A stretch of DNA of 64,000 nt from Blautia luti (GCF_013304735.1 NZ_JAAITI010000004.1:62001-126000), one strand, 5' to 3'. Shown: positions 25,491-35,082, counted from the stretch's first letter. Made by a program: numbers and translations. Notes: generated from the letters alone by a model not told the origin.

Positions 25491-27821
25491 TCAGCCCGTT
25501 GTTCTTTCTACATCAAGAACACTTTCAACCTGACGGATCTTCTCGATCAGGGAATTCAGTTCCTGTTTGCTGCATACATTAAAGGACATGGAGATCGTCG
25601 CACGTTCCTGCTTGTTGGTACGGCTGTTGATGGAACGAAGATCGATCTTCCGCTCTGTAAAGATCTTGGAAATATCTACCAGAAGTCCGGTACGGTTGTT
25701 TGCGTAAACCTGGATCTCTGCCTCATATTTCTCAGAATCAGCCTTATCCGGCATCTGCCACTCTGCCTCAATGAGACGTTTCCGGTCAATCTCCGGCATA
25801 TTAAGGACATTCACACAGTCTGTACGGTGAATGGTGATTCCTCTTCCTCTTGTGACAAAGCCCACGATCTCATCTCCCGGGATTGGACTGCAGCATTTGG
25901 AAAAACGGACTGCAACATCGTGGATGCCTTTTACCACAATACCGCTCTTGCTCTTGGCAATGTGCAGTTTCTCCTGTGACTCGGAAGCAGCTTCCAGAAC
26001 CTGCTCATCCGTAAGGTTCTTCTTGTGCTCCCGCTCATAGGCTTCTACCAGTTTATTGAATACCTGGCCTTCTTTCAGGCCACCATGTCCGATGGCTGCC
26101 AGTACGGAATCCCAGTCGCGGAAACCGTATTTATGCATTACGGATTCCATATACTGCGGCTTGGTGTACAGGCCTGGTTTAAATCCTTTGGTCTTGGCAT
26201 ACTGATTCAGCATGTCCTTACCTTTCAGGATGTTATCTTCTTTCAGTTCTTTCTTAAACCACTGGTTGATCTTGTTCTTGGCCTGTGTGCTCTTTACGAT
26301 CTTCAGCCAGTCACGGCTTGGGCCCTGAGAATTCTGGGATGTGATGATCTCAATACGGTCGCCGTTTTTGATCTTATACTCAATAGGAACCAGTTTACCA
26401 TTGACTCTGGCGCCTACCATCTTATTTCCTACTGCACTGTGCACGCTGTATGCAAAATCGATCGGTGTGGAACCATTGGGAAGAGTCTTAACATCACCCT
26501 GGGGAGTGAAACAGTAAACACTGTCTGCAAAAAGATCCAAGTCGTTTTTCAGAAGGCTCATGAACTCCCGGTTATCGGACATATCGCGCTGCCACTCCAG
26601 GATCTGACGCAGCCAGTTCAGCTTCTCTTCCTCGCTCTTGCCAGGTTTCTTGCCATCGGAAGTTTCCTTATATTTCCAGTGGGCTGCAATACCATATTCT
26701 GCGGTTTTATGCATTTCGAATGTACGGATCTGGATCTCGAAAGGCTGTCCGTTGGGGCCAATCAGTGTTGTATGCAGAGACTGATACATATTGGCTTTCG
26801 GCATTGCGATATAATCTTTAAATCTGCCCGGGATCGGCTTGTACATCTCATGGATAACACCAAGTGCTGCATAACAGTCTTTTACGGTGTCCACAATGAT
26901 ACGCACGGCAAACAGATCATAGATCTGATCAATGGTCTTGTCCTGGTTAACCATTTTCTTATAAATACTGAAGAAATGTTTCACACGGCCATCCACCTGC
27001 GCCTTGATGTTGGCATCTTCCATGTGCTGCTTTACCTGCTTCACAATAGAATTGACAAACGCTTCTCGGGCACTTTTTCGAAGAGCTACTTTTTCTACAA
27101 GGTCATAATAAACATCTGGTTTCAGATATTTAAGTGAAAGATCATCCAGCTCTACCTTGATCTTGGAAATACCAAGACGCATGGCAATGGGAGCATAAAT
27201 ATCCATGGTCTCTCTTGCCTTCTCCTGCTGTTTCTCCGGTCTCATATACTGCAGGGTACGCATATTATGAAGACGGTCCGCAAGTTTGATCAGGATAACG
27301 CGGATATCCTTAGCCATTGCAAGGAACATCTTTCTTAAGTTCTCAGCCTGAACCTCTACTTTATCTTTGGAATAGGACAGCTGTCCCAGCTTAGTAACAC
27401 CGTCTACCAGAAGTGCTACCTCCGAACCGAATTCCTTTTCCACTTCTTCATAAGTCATCCAGGTATCTTCTACTGCATCATGAAGAAGGCCTGCCACAAT
27501 GGTCTCCTTATCCAGCTCAAGATCCGCAAGGATGATCGCTACACAGAGAGGATGAATGATATAAGGCTCACCGGATTTACGTTTCTGATCCTTGTGTGCC
27601 TCACTTGCCACTTTATAGGCCTTTTCGATCATGGAAATATCTGTGGACGGATGATATTTCTTCACGCTTTTTATCAGCTCCTGATAAAGAACTTCAGGGC
27701 TTGTAAAATCATGCATGGATTTCACCGCCGCGTCTGCCTTCCGGACAGATTCCATTTTTTCTTTTTCTTCTTCCTTCTGTATTTCAATGTTCTGTTTTTC
27801 CGTATTTTTTGTCTCTGCCAT
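25491..27821 (-). CDS. relA: Bifunctional (p)ppGpp synthetase/hydrolase (RelA/SpoT homologue)
   Basis: Makes and degrades the alarmone (p)ppGpp in the stringent response. With the ATG at 27821 (GCAGGTGGG upstream) the protein is 776 residues. Domains in order: HD hydrolase (about 60-210, with GLLHDAVEDT intact, so hydrolase-competent), synthetase (about 250-370, with GRVKHFFSIYKKM and YQSLHTTLIGP), TGS (about 400-460, FTPQGDVKTLPNGSTPIDFA), a zinc-finger-like helical region with CCSPIPGDEI, and a C-terminal ACT domain. The first 50 residues are a charged, Lys/Glu-rich extension not typical of the family. It follows apt by 78 bases; the apt-relA order is conserved in Firmicutes. Confidence 0.95.
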   Translation of the reverse strand: MAETKNTEKQNIEIQKEEEKEKMESVRKADAAVKSMHDFTSPEVLYQELIKSVKKYHPSTDISMIEKAYKVASEAHKDQKRKSGEPYIIHPLCVAIILADLELDKETIVAGLLHDAVEDTWMTYEEVEKEFGSEVALLVDGVTKLGQLSYSKDKVEVQAENLRKMFLAMAKDIRVILIKLADRLHNMRTLQYMRPEKQQEKARETMDIYAPIAMRLGISKIKVELDDLSLKYLKPDVYYDLVEKVALRKSAREAFVNSIVKQVKQHMEDANIKAQVDGRVKHFFSIYKKMVNQDKTIDQIYDLFAVRIIVDTVKDCYAALGVIHEMYKPIPGRFKDYIAMPKANMYQSLHTTLIGPNGQPFEIQIRTFEMHKTAEYGIAAHWKYKETSDGKKPGKSEEEKLNWLRQILEWQRDMSDNREFMSLLKNDLDLFADSVYCFTPQGDVKTLPNGSTPIDFAYSVHSAVGNKMVGARVNGKLVPIEYKIKNGDRIEIITSQNSQGPSRDWLKIVKSTQAKNKINQWFKKELKEDNILKGKDMLNQYAKTKGFKPGLYTKPQYMESVMHKYGFRDWDSVLAAIGHGGLKEGQVFNKLVEAYEREHKKNLTDEQVLEAASESQEKLHIAKSKSGIVVKGIHDVAVRFSKCCSPIPGDEIVGFVTRGRGITIHRTDCVNVLNMPEIDRKRLIEAEWQMPDKADSEKYEAEIQVYANNRTGLLVDISKIFTERKIDLRSINSRTNKQERATISMSFNVCSKQELNSLIEKIRQVESVLDVERTTG

Positions 27822-27899
27822 TAAATCCCACCTGCCTGTGCACAATTTCATACTGCCGTATGACTACAACAGCTCACATCCCCTTCCACCGACAAAAAA

Positions 27900-28424
27900 T
27901 TACTTTCCGTCGTAACAGATCACAGATGCCACATCATAACCTTTCAGACGTTCACGTCCTTTCAGGCCTGCAAGCTCCATGAGGAAAACAACTTTCACAA
28001 CGATGCCGCCAAGCTCCTCCACAAGCTTGATGGCCGCTTCCACGCTTCCGCCTGTAGCGATCAGGTCATCTACGATTACAACCTTCTGTCCTGGCTTGAT
28101 AGAATCCTTATGCATCTCGATTGTTGCACTTCCATATTCCAGATCGTAAGTTCTGGAAATAGTCTCACATGGAAGTTTACCTGCTTTACGTACCAGAACG
28201 AATGGTTTATGGAGATTGTATGCGATCGGCATACCAAAGATAAAACCTCTGGACTCAAGGCCTGTGATCACATCGAAATCCACACCTTTCAGACAGTCCT
28301 GCATGGAATCGATCGCAAGCTGTAATCCATCCGCATCCTGGATGACACTGGTGACGTCACGGAAAATAATCCCTGGCTCTGGAAAGTCCGGGATACTTCT
28401 TACATATTCTTCTATTTTTTTCAT
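27900..28424 (-). CDS. apt: Adenine phosphoribosyltransferase
   Basis: Salvages adenine to AMP using PRPP. A 174-residue protein when started at the ATG at 28424, which has GGAGGT at correct spacing (the ATG 12 bases upstream overlaps that site and is unlikely to be used). The N-terminal signature is IPDFPEPGIIFRDVT, the flexible loop includes KLPCETISRTYDLEYG and the PRPP-binding motif is VVIVDDLIATGGS near residue 115. Full family length. It lies between recJ and relA. A gap of about 200 bases upstream, including short complementary segments, holds no gene and no riboswitch I recognise. Confidence 0.97.
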   Translation of the reverse strand: MKKIEEYVRSIPDFPEPGIIFRDVTSVIQDADGLQLAIDSMQDCLKGVDFDVITGLESRGFIFGMPIAYNLHKPFVLVRKAGKLPCETISRTYDLEYGSATIEMHKDSIKPGQKVVIVDDLIATGGSVEAAIKLVEELGGIVVKVVFLMELAGLKGRERLKGYDVASVICYDGK

Positions 28425-28628
28425 AATAACCTCCAATGGTTTAATTTGTCAATCAGATGATAGATAGTATAGCACTTTTTCTGTAGGGAATCAATGTGCA
28501 ACCCGACAGAACTCGCAGAATTCCGACAGGCTTTGGATTGCATATTGCCCAGTGTTCGTCCGACTTTCCTGTTTTCCGGTCAATTACAAACTGTCAGGAT
28601 CTGTATTTTCGTCATGTCGGCATTCCTT

Positions 28629-30347
28629 CTATTCTATAAGATAATTTCGGATCACGATCTGTAAAGTCTCTCTTCCCTGGTATCTGTTGATCTCCGGATA
28701 ATAAGTTACCGCAACGGAGCTGCTGTTTTTCACCTGATTTACAAATTCATCTGCTTCTCCGAAATAGACCGCTTCCATCACACAGCCGGTGCTGTCTGAG
28801 AGCTGAAGTTTGGCTACATTCCTATTTTTGCCAAGAACACGGCTGCTTAAAACACGAAGTCCTTTCTGAGCAAAAATCGGCTTGGTATTTCCTTTTCCAA
28901 AAGGTTCCAGCAGGGATATCTCTTCCACAAGTTCCTTATTAATATAGGAAACCGGCATCGGCACATCAATAATGATCTTTGGCATCAGATCTTTTTCTGT
29001 CAGTGTACAGTTTTCGTTTAACCGTCTGCGGAATTCTTCCACATTTTCTTCTTTGATAGATAATCCTGCAGCCATGGGATGACCGCCATACTGTTCCATC
29101 AGATCCCCACATTTTACCAGTTCTTCAAACATGGAGTAGCTTTCTATGGAACGGCCACTGCCCTTTACCATTGTTTCCCCTTTTGTCAGAACAAAGACCG
29201 GTTTATTGTACTTTTCCCGGATACGTCCTGCGATAATTCCGGCAAGGCTTTCGTGACAGTCCGGTAAATAGATCACAAGAACACGGTCCTGTCCGATTTC
29301 TGTCTCTTCCACAATACGGATCGCTTCTTCTTTTCCTTCTTCGGTAAGAGCTTTTCTGCTCTGATTCAGCGCAGTCAGATCACCGGCAAGTTTTGCTGCT
29401 TCCTCTTCCGTCTCCGCACAGAGAAGTTTCAGGGAGCGTGCAGCGGTATCCAGTCTTCCGCTGGCATTGATACATGGCCCCAGCACAAATCCTACATGGT
29501 AAGCGGTAATCGGCCCGTCCTCCAGACCGTTGGCACGGATCAACTCCCGGAGACCTTTGTTGGAAGTGTGGGAAAGTCTTTTCAGCCCTTCTTTTACGAG
29601 AATACGGTTTTCTCCCTGAAGATCCATGACATCTCCTACTGTGGCAATGGCCCCCAGTTCCAGAAAGTCCTCCAGCTCTTTTTCCGGAATACCGCAGGCT
29701 TCATAGAGAGCTGTTACAAGCTTCAAGGCAACCACTGCCCCGCAGAGTCTTTTTTCCGGATAGTTACAGTCCGGCTGTTTTGGATTTACAATGGCGTCGG
29801 CTGACGGAAGGATCAGCTCTCTGCCGCTTTCTGTTTCTTTATAGGGAATCTCATGATGATCGGTTATGATCACTGTCATTCCTTTTTCCTTTGCCATCGC
29901 AATTTCATTGTATGCCGCAATTCCATTATCACAGGTAACAATTATGTCAATCCCGTCGTTCACTGCTCTTTCGATCAGATGCTCGTGGATTCCATATCCG
30001 TCAGCCACCCGATCCGGAATGTATGTATCTGCCAGTGCGCCTACTCGCTTCAGTCCTTTAATCAGGATGAACGTGGACACTACACCATCAATATCATAAT
30101 CTCCAATAATACGGATACGCTTTTTTTCTTTTATTTTATTTCTCAGGATCTCCACTGCTTTATCCACATCTTTCATTAAATGCGGAGAAGCCAGTTCTTC
30201 TACTGTTCCGTGAAGGTATCTGCGAATTTCCTCTCTGTCCTGTACATCACGGTTCCGAATCAGTCTGGCGATTACCGGATCGATCCCGAACTCATTTCCA
30301 ATTGCCGCAAAATCTGCCCGCTTTGCAGCAACAACCCATCGTTCCAT
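28629..30347 (-). CDS. recJ: Single-stranded-DNA-specific exonuclease RecJ
   Basis: A 5'-3' single-strand exonuclease in recombination and mismatch repair. The 572-residue protein has the DHH phosphoesterase motifs in order: GDYDIDGVVSTFIL near residue 80, the ITCDNGI-like VTCDNGIAA, the namesake ITDHHEIP near 160, GAIATVGDVM, and the C-terminal DHHA1 motif YGGHPMAAGLS, then an OB-fold. All metal ligands appear present, and length fits the shorter Firmicute RecJ. GGAGGAAACA precedes the ATG. It lies downstream of secDF and upstream of apt on the minus strand, a common Firmicute order. Confidence 0.96.
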   Translation of the reverse strand: MERWVVAAKRADFAAIGNEFGIDPVIARLIRNRDVQDREEIRRYLHGTVEELASPHLMKDVDKAVEILRNKIKEKKRIRIIGDYDIDGVVSTFILIKGLKRVGALADTYIPDRVADGYGIHEHLIERAVNDGIDIIVTCDNGIAAYNEIAMAKEKGMTVIITDHHEIPYKETESGRELILPSADAIVNPKQPDCNYPEKRLCGAVVALKLVTALYEACGIPEKELEDFLELGAIATVGDVMDLQGENRILVKEGLKRLSHTSNKGLRELIRANGLEDGPITAYHVGFVLGPCINASGRLDTAARSLKLLCAETEEEAAKLAGDLTALNQSRKALTEEGKEEAIRIVEETEIGQDRVLVIYLPDCHESLAGIIAGRIREKYNKPVFVLTKGETMVKGSGRSIESYSMFEELVKCGDLMEQYGGHPMAAGLSIKEENVEEFRRRLNENCTLTEKDLMPKIIIDVPMPVSYINKELVEEISLLEPFGKGNTKPIFAQKGLRVLSSRVLGKNRNVAKLQLSDSTGCVMEAVYFGEADEFVNQVKNSSSVAVTYYPEINRYQGRETLQIVIRNYLIE

Positions 30348-30462
30348 GTTGTTTCCTCCTTGATGCTCTGCCGCTTTCTTCCTTCAAAGCGACACAATAA
30401 CAGTATTGTACCCCATAATCCCATATGGCTGCAAGTTTTTTGTGCCGCATAAAAAATGCCAC

Positions 30463-30510
30463 AAAAAAACGTTCCGACGGGAAATTATCTTTCCCGGTAC
30501 GGAACGTTTC
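30463..30510 (-). terminator. Terminator of secDF
   Basis: AAACGTTCCG (30467-30476) pairs with CGGAACGTTT (30500-30509), with an inner CGGGAAA/TTTCCCG-like stem; on the minus strand a T-run follows. Confidence 0.85.
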
Positions 30511-30525
30511 TGTTATCTGACAGTT

Positions 30526-32949
30526 TTATTCAGATTTCTCCTCATTATTCTGCTGTTTTGCTGCTTCCTGCGCTGCAAGGCGGTCTGCAACTCTTTTACG
30601 GTTTTTCTTCTTTGGCTGCTGCGCTACCGGCTGTCCGGATGGCTGTTTTGCCTTTTTCTCAGATTTCTCAGGGGAAGTCTTAACGGATGCTGCTGCAGCT
30701 GCCGGTGCGGCAACGCGATTCTTTCCGAAAGTCTTCATGGTGTACCACAGAGCACCTGTGATGCATACAGAAGAATATGCTCCACCGATGATACCTACCA
30801 TCAGCGGTGCTGCAAATTCTTTAATTGAGGAAACACCCATTACATAAAGAATTGCAACCATTACAAATGTTGTCAGGGATGTGTAAATGCTTCGTGTCAG
30901 AGTTTCTGTAACACTGGTATTTACGATCTCTTTCAGTTTCTCATCCTCAACTTTCTTTCTGCCTCTCATATTCTCACGGATACGGTCGAAGATGACAATA
31001 GTAGCATTGATGGAATAACCTACGATCGTCAGCATACACGCAATAAATGTATTTCCCACAGATGTTCTAGAAATAACATAAAACGCAAGTACGACCAGGA
31101 CATCATGAAGAAGTGCAAGTACTGCACTGCTTGCAAAGCGGATATCCTTGAAACGGAACCAGATGTAAAGAAGCATGAAGATCGCAGCTACGATAACCGC
31201 TACGATAGCGTCTCTTCTCATCTCATTGCTGACAGTAGCGGAAATATTCTCCGATGTGATCAGACTTGTATCTACATCAAAATTTTCCTCCAATGCCTTA
31301 TTCAGTGCTTCTCGTTCCTTAAGATCCAGAGAACGTGTTTTGATCACTACCTGATTGGTTCCCTGCACCTTGGTCGGCTGTACATTCTTATCACCTGTCA
31401 CTGCCTCAACAACCGGTGTTACCTCAGAGTCGATCTCCTTGATATCCATCTCTTTGTTGAAGGTTACATTGGTAGAAGTACCGCCGGAGAACTCCAGACT
31501 GTAATTCATGGCTTTATCACCGATCACATTGCTGTGGATCAGCATTCCCACAGGTCCGCAGAGGATCAGGATAATGGAAATGGTAAAGAAGATCTTTCTC
31601 TTTCCAACAAAATCCACAACCTTACGCTCTTTGGCAACGCCGTAGAATTTCGGATCACGGACACCAACTGCGTATACTGCATTGATCACAAATCTGGACA
31701 CAACCAGTGCTGTAAACATGGAGATCACGATACCCATTGCCAGTGTATAAGCAAATCCCTTAACGGAACCGGAGCCCAGCCACATCAGCACGCAGGCTGC
31801 GATCAATGTTGTAATGTTTCCATCAAAAATAGCGGAAAACGCTTTGCTAAATCCACTCTTGATCGCTGCATGGACCGAAAGACCTGCCGCGATCTCCTCA
31901 CGGATTCTGGCGTAGATGATAACGTTGGCATCCACCGCCATACCAATGCCCAGAATGATACCTGCAATACCCGGAAGCGTAAGGGTGATATCAAAGGCAT
32001 TCAGTGTAATCAGCATTAAGGTTGTATAAAGAACCAGTGCAACAGATGCAACCAGTCCAGGAATACGGTATGCAATGATCATGATCAGCATAACGATTAC
32101 AAGACCGATTGCTCCGGCTTTTACACTTGTAGCAATAGCTTCCTCACCAAGCTGTGCAGCTACTACGCTGGAACGAAGCTCAGTAAGCTCAAGGCTTAAG
32201 GAACCGATTCTTATGTAAGAAGCAAGGTTCTGTGCCTCTTCGGTACTTGCCATTCCGGTGATCTGTGCTTTTCCACCGGAGATCTCCTCATTTACATTCG
32301 GAGCACTTAAAACCTGATTGTCATATACGATTGCGATCTGCTTGCCAACATTTGCTTTGGTAGCTTCCGCAAATTTCTTTTTTCCATCTTTTGTAAGAGT
32401 CAGGCTGACTGCGTATTTCTGGGAGCTTGTGGATGAATCCTGATAAGCACCTCCCTCAGCATCTGCAACGTCTGTACCTTCCAGTACAACAGAGCCGGCC
32501 TTCTGGATATCCTCAATGCTTCTTGCAAGGACATATCCGCTCTCGCTGTTTCCTGTTGTAAAGTTCTGGTTTCCGTCTGCATCTGTCTGATCAATGAAAT
32601 ACAGGGAACCTGGTTTTCCAAGTTCCTCCAGGATCGCATTTGCATCTGATACTCCCGGAATCTCAATGGTAATACGGTTGGAACCTTCCTGATACGCCTG
32701 TGCCTCAGTACTGTACTGAGAAACACGCTGCTGCATCTTGTAAACAGTATCGGACATGTCTTCCTTGCTCGGATTGCTGTCCTTAGCCTGGTATGTGATG
32801 CTGACACCGCCGGCAAGATCAAGTCCGGTGTTGATGTTCTTAGCCGAACCTGTACCTGTAGGGCCAATGCCTACCGCAGCCACATAGCAGAAGAATACTG
32901 TGACAATTGCTGTCAGAAGCAGCACTGCAATTCCTCTACTTTTCTTCAT
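30526..32949 (-). CDS. secDF: Fused protein translocase subunit SecDF
   Basis: An accessory membrane subunit of the Sec translocon that uses the proton gradient to help pull proteins across the membrane. The 807-residue fusion starts with a membrane helix, followed by the SecD extracytoplasmic domain (LDLAGGVSITYQAKDSN), six helices with GIAGIILGIGMAVDANVIIY, then the SecF half (LEFSGGTSTNVTFN) with its own helices containing TIVGYSINATIVIFDRIREN. A basic, Ala/Lys/Gln-rich tail ends it. Fusion into one chain is normal for Firmicutes. It follows the SCIFF maturase gene by 15 bases, an order conserved in Clostridia. Confidence 0.96.
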   Translation of the reverse strand: MKKSRGIAVLLLTAIVTVFFCYVAAVGIGPTGTGSAKNINTGLDLAGGVSITYQAKDSNPSKEDMSDTVYKMQQRVSQYSTEAQAYQEGSNRITIEIPGVSDANAILEELGKPGSLYFIDQTDADGNQNFTTGNSESGYVLARSIEDIQKAGSVVLEGTDVADAEGGAYQDSSTSSQKYAVSLTLTKDGKKKFAEATKANVGKQIAIVYDNQVLSAPNVNEEISGGKAQITGMASTEEAQNLASYIRIGSLSLELTELRSSVVAAQLGEEAIATSVKAGAIGLVIVMLIMIIAYRIPGLVASVALVLYTTLMLITLNAFDITLTLPGIAGIILGIGMAVDANVIIYARIREEIAAGLSVHAAIKSGFSKAFSAIFDGNITTLIAACVLMWLGSGSVKGFAYTLAMGIVISMFTALVVSRFVINAVYAVGVRDPKFYGVAKERKVVDFVGKRKIFFTISIILILCGPVGMLIHSNVIGDKAMNYSLEFSGGTSTNVTFNKEMDIKEIDSEVTPVVEAVTGDKNVQPTKVQGTNQVVIKTRSLDLKEREALNKALEENFDVDTSLITSENISATVSNEMRRDAIVAVIVAAIFMLLYIWFRFKDIRFASSAVLALLHDVLVVLAFYVISRTSVGNTFIACMLTIVGYSINATIVIFDRIRENMRGRKKVEDEKLKEIVNTSVTETLTRSIYTSLTTFVMVAILYVMGVSSIKEFAAPLMVGIIGGAYSSVCITGALWYTMKTFGKNRVAAPAAAAASVKTSPEKSEKKAKQPSGQPVAQQPKKKNRKRVADRLAAQEAAKQQNNEEKSE

Positions 32950-32964
32950 TTTCTTTTTCCTCTC

Positions 32965-34329
32965 TTATTCCGCCAAAGCGGCTTTTATCATGATAGCGCA
33001 CTCCACACGCTTCCTCTGGAGTTCGCATCCGATCTTATAATTTCCCCGGATATCTCCGCCGAAATGATAACCATTTGCCGCACAGCCGCCGCTGCAGTAG
33101 AATCTGGCAAAACAGTCTTTACAGTCCGGTTTTGTGTAGACGTTACATCTTCCGAAATCTTTTACGATTTCAGGTTTTGTGATTCCCTCGTCTACATTAC
33201 CCATGAGGTACTGCTCCTCACCGACAAACTGGTGACATGGATAAAAATCTCCCCACGGTGTGACAGCCAGGTACTCGGTTCCTGAGCCACATCCGGAAAG
33301 ACGTTTGTATACACACGGACCACCGGTAAGGTCGATCATAAAGTGGAAGAAGTTGAATCCTTTTCCCTCTTTTTCTCTTTTGATCATTTCTTTTGCAAGA
33401 ATGTCATACTGTTCCAGGATCTGAGGAATATCCTCCTCACGGATGGCATACTCTTCTGTATCTGCTGCTACAACCGGCTCCACAGAGATCTGTTTGAAGC
33501 CAAGGTCAGCCAGATGAAGAACATCCTGGGAAAAATCAAGATTATGATGGGTAAAGGTTCCTCTTACATAATACTTGTCCTGATTTCTGGACTCCGCAAA
33601 TTTCTCGAATTTCGGCATGATCAGATCATAACTTCCTGCACCTTTACGGAACGGGCGCATGTAATCATGGACTTCTTTTCTTCCGTCCACACTTAAAACT
33701 ACATTTCCCATCTCTTTGTTACAGAATTCCATAACCTCATCATTTAAAAGAACGCCATTGGTTGTCAGTGTGAAACGGAATTTCTTATTATGAAGCTTCT
33801 CCTGCTCTCTTCCATATTTCACAAGATCCTTTACAACCTGCCAGTTCATAAGCGGCTCGCCACCAAAGAAATCCACTTCCAGATTCTTTCTGGAACCGGA
33901 ATTGGCGATCAGGAAATCCAGTGCCTTCTTTCCAACTTCAAAGGACATCAGCGCACGTCTTCCATGATACTCTCCTTCTTCCGCAAAACAGTATCTGCAT
34001 GCCAGATTACAGTCATGGGCAATATGAAGGCAGAGAGCCTTTACAACGGTCTGACGGTTCTTGGTAAATTCGTCAATGATATTCTCATAAATATCCTTTG
34101 TAAAAAGCATTCCCTGTTCCTTTAGCTTCTTACATTCAGTTACTGATGTTTCCACATCTTCTTTCTTAAAACGGTCGCCAAACTTATTGGCAATAGCATC
34201 CGCTTCCATGCCTTCTTCCAGATACGGCAGTACCTCGTAGGTTACTTCATCTACAAGGTGGATACAGCCGCTGTTGATGTCCAGCACGATATTATATCCA
34301 TTACTCTGATAACGGTGAATCAGACTCAT
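32965..34329 (-). CDS. scfB: SCIFF peptide radical SAM maturase
   Basis: A 454-residue radical SAM/SPASM enzyme that forms thioether crosslinks in the SCIFF peptide encoded just upstream. The N-terminal 80 residues form a PqqD-like peptide-recognition domain; the radical SAM cluster motif is CNLACRYC at 107-114; an internal block CVYKRLSGCGSGTEYLAVTP and the C-terminal run CNVYTKPDCKDCFARFYCSG hold the SPASM cysteines for two more iron-sulfur clusters. Length and all motifs match the SCIFF maturase family of Clostridia. GGGAAG and AAGGA precede the ATG. Two hairpins separate it from the peptide gene and probably lower its expression relative to the peptide. Confidence 0.95.
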   Translation of the reverse strand: MSLIHRYQSNGYNIVLDINSGCIHLVDEVTYEVLPYLEEGMEADAIANKFGDRFKKEDVETSVTECKKLKEQGMLFTKDIYENIIDEFTKNRQTVVKALCLHIAHDCNLACRYCFAEEGEYHGRRALMSFEVGKKALDFLIANSGSRKNLEVDFFGGEPLMNWQVVKDLVKYGREQEKLHNKKFRFTLTTNGVLLNDEVMEFCNKEMGNVVLSVDGRKEVHDYMRPFRKGAGSYDLIMPKFEKFAESRNQDKYYVRGTFTHHNLDFSQDVLHLADLGFKQISVEPVVAADTEEYAIREEDIPQILEQYDILAKEMIKREKEGKGFNFFHFMIDLTGGPCVYKRLSGCGSGTEYLAVTPWGDFYPCHQFVGEEQYLMGNVDEGITKPEIVKDFGRCNVYTKPDCKDCFARFYCSGGCAANGYHFGGDIRGNYKIGCELQRKRVECAIMIKAALAE

Positions 34330-34367
34330 CTTCCCGCAATCCTTTCTAAAAATCTTTTATAACCCGA

Positions 34368-34393
34368 CAAAACGCGCCCTCCGGCGCGTTTTG
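34368..34393 (-). terminator. Hairpin between SCIFF gene and maturase gene (attenuator 2)
   Basis: CAAAACGCGCC (34368-34378) and GGCGCGTTTTG (34383-34393) pair perfectly around a 4-base loop. GC core with a T-containing descending arm suggests partial termination between peptide and maturase. Confidence 0.65.
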
Positions 34394-34425
34394 CTGGATA
34401 CCTGTTACTTTCAGATAAAACAAGT

Positions 34426-34451
34426 GAAGCAGCGGGTCTCCCGCTGCTTTC
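34426..34451 (-). terminator. Hairpin after SCIFF gene (attenuator 1)
   Basis: GAAGCAGCGGG and CCCGCTGCTTTC (34426-34451) form a strong stem 20 bases beyond the SCIFF stop. It may stabilise the short peptide message or terminate part of the transcripts. Confidence 0.6.
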
Positions 34452-34472
34452 CACTCATTCAACGGCTGCTTC

Positions 34473-34613
34473 TTATTTATGCTCGCAGCTCTGGTTTCCT
34501 ACTGTACAGGAAGTCTTGCAAGCAGACTGACAGGATGTCTGACATTCGCCACATCCACCCTTCTTAACCGTGTTCTGAAGGTTCTTTGTATTTAATGTCT
34601 TGATATGTTCCAT
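34473..34613 (-). CDS. scfA: SCIFF (six-cysteine) RiPP precursor peptide
   Basis: A 46-residue peptide, the substrate of the neighbouring radical SAM maturase. It starts MEHIKTLNTKNLQNTVKKGG and its C-terminal half carries the six cysteines at residues 21, 24, 28, 32, 36 and 43 in the pattern CGECQTSCQSACKTSC followed by TVGNQSCEHK. This is the near-invariant SCIFF core present across Clostridia, whose biological role is still not settled. GGAGG precedes the ATG by eight bases. It is transcribed from a strong promoter just upstream and followed by two hairpins before the maturase gene. Confidence 0.97.
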   Translation of the reverse strand: MEHIKTLNTKNLQNTVKKGGCGECQTSCQSACKTSCTVGNQSCEHK

Positions 34614-34648
34614 GATATATCCTCCTTTATGTATTCTATTCTCCGCCT

Positions 34649-34676
34649 AGTATAGCATAAAATTGTCGATTTTCAA
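34649..34676 (-). promoter_or_regulatory. Promoter of the SCIFF operon
   Basis: On the minus strand TTGAAA (34671-34676) and TATACT (34649-34654), with a TGC just upstream of the -10 box and a 16-base spacer. Confidence 0.7.
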
Positions 34677-34695
34677 AGCATTTTTTTGCAAGCTT

Positions 34696-35046
34696 TTACG
34701 ACAGCATTCCCCCGATGGCCCCGCCGCCCAGGCACATAAAAAAAGTAGTCACTGCATGAGCAAAAGTCATATCCCATTTTCCCTGTGCCAGAAAAGATAC
34801 TAAAAGCAGAAGAACATAATAAGAAAGGCCTGTAACGATTCCCCACAGGTAACGGTTCTTACGCATAATTTTACCGGCTGCCAAACCTCCGGCCAGGCAG
34901 GATGCCACATAAATAAAAACGGTTCCCGCAGCTGCCGCTCCCTCTCCCAGTTCAAACTGAAAAAGAAGAAAAGCCAGTAACAAAAGAAAAATTCCTGTCA
35001 GTCCGTAAGCCAGCAATAGTGACCATAACACTGTTTTTACACGCAT
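34696..35046 (-). CDS. TIGR04086-family (YrzE-like) membrane protein
   Basis: A 116-residue protein with four hydrophobic helices and no soluble domain: GLTGIFLLLLAFLLF, GTVFIYVASCLAGGLAAG, a third at LWGIVTGLSYYVLLLLVSF and a fourth with FFMCLGGGAIGGML at the C-terminus. This small-membrane-protein family commonly sits next to SCIFF genes in Clostridia; its function is unknown. The start at 35046 has GGGAGGG six bases upstream, but that sequence forms one arm of a perfect hairpin, so translation may be structure-limited. An alternative ATG at 35067 lies in the hairpin loop. Confidence 0.82.
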   Translation of the reverse strand: MRVKTVLWSLLLAYGLTGIFLLLLAFLLFQFELGEGAAAAGTVFIYVASCLAGGLAAGKIMRKNRYLWGIVTGLSYYVLLLLVSFLAQGKWDMTFAHAVTTFFMCLGGGAIGGMLS

Positions 35047-35049
35047 AAA

Positions 35050-35082
35050 AAGCCCTCCCAGTCTCATTATACGGGAGGGCTT
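35050..35082 (-). promoter_or_regulatory. Terminator-like hairpin that includes a ribosome binding site
   Basis: AAGCCCTCCC (35050-35059) and GGGAGGGCTT (35073-35082) are perfect complements, followed on the minus strand by five T. It looks like the terminator of the surface-protein gene, but its second arm is also the Shine-Dalgarno sequence of the next gene. The loop contains TATAAT on the minus strand. Confidence 0.75.

Noticed and set aside
19676-28424. T-box leaders in front of aspS, hisS or argS
   Set aside because: The gaps before these genes are under 40 bases or filled by other genes; no specifier loop or T-box sequence is present.
34330-34472. tRNA or riboswitch between SCIFF and maturase
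   Set aside because: The two strong hairpins lack a cloverleaf or any conserved ligand core; attenuator hairpins explain them.
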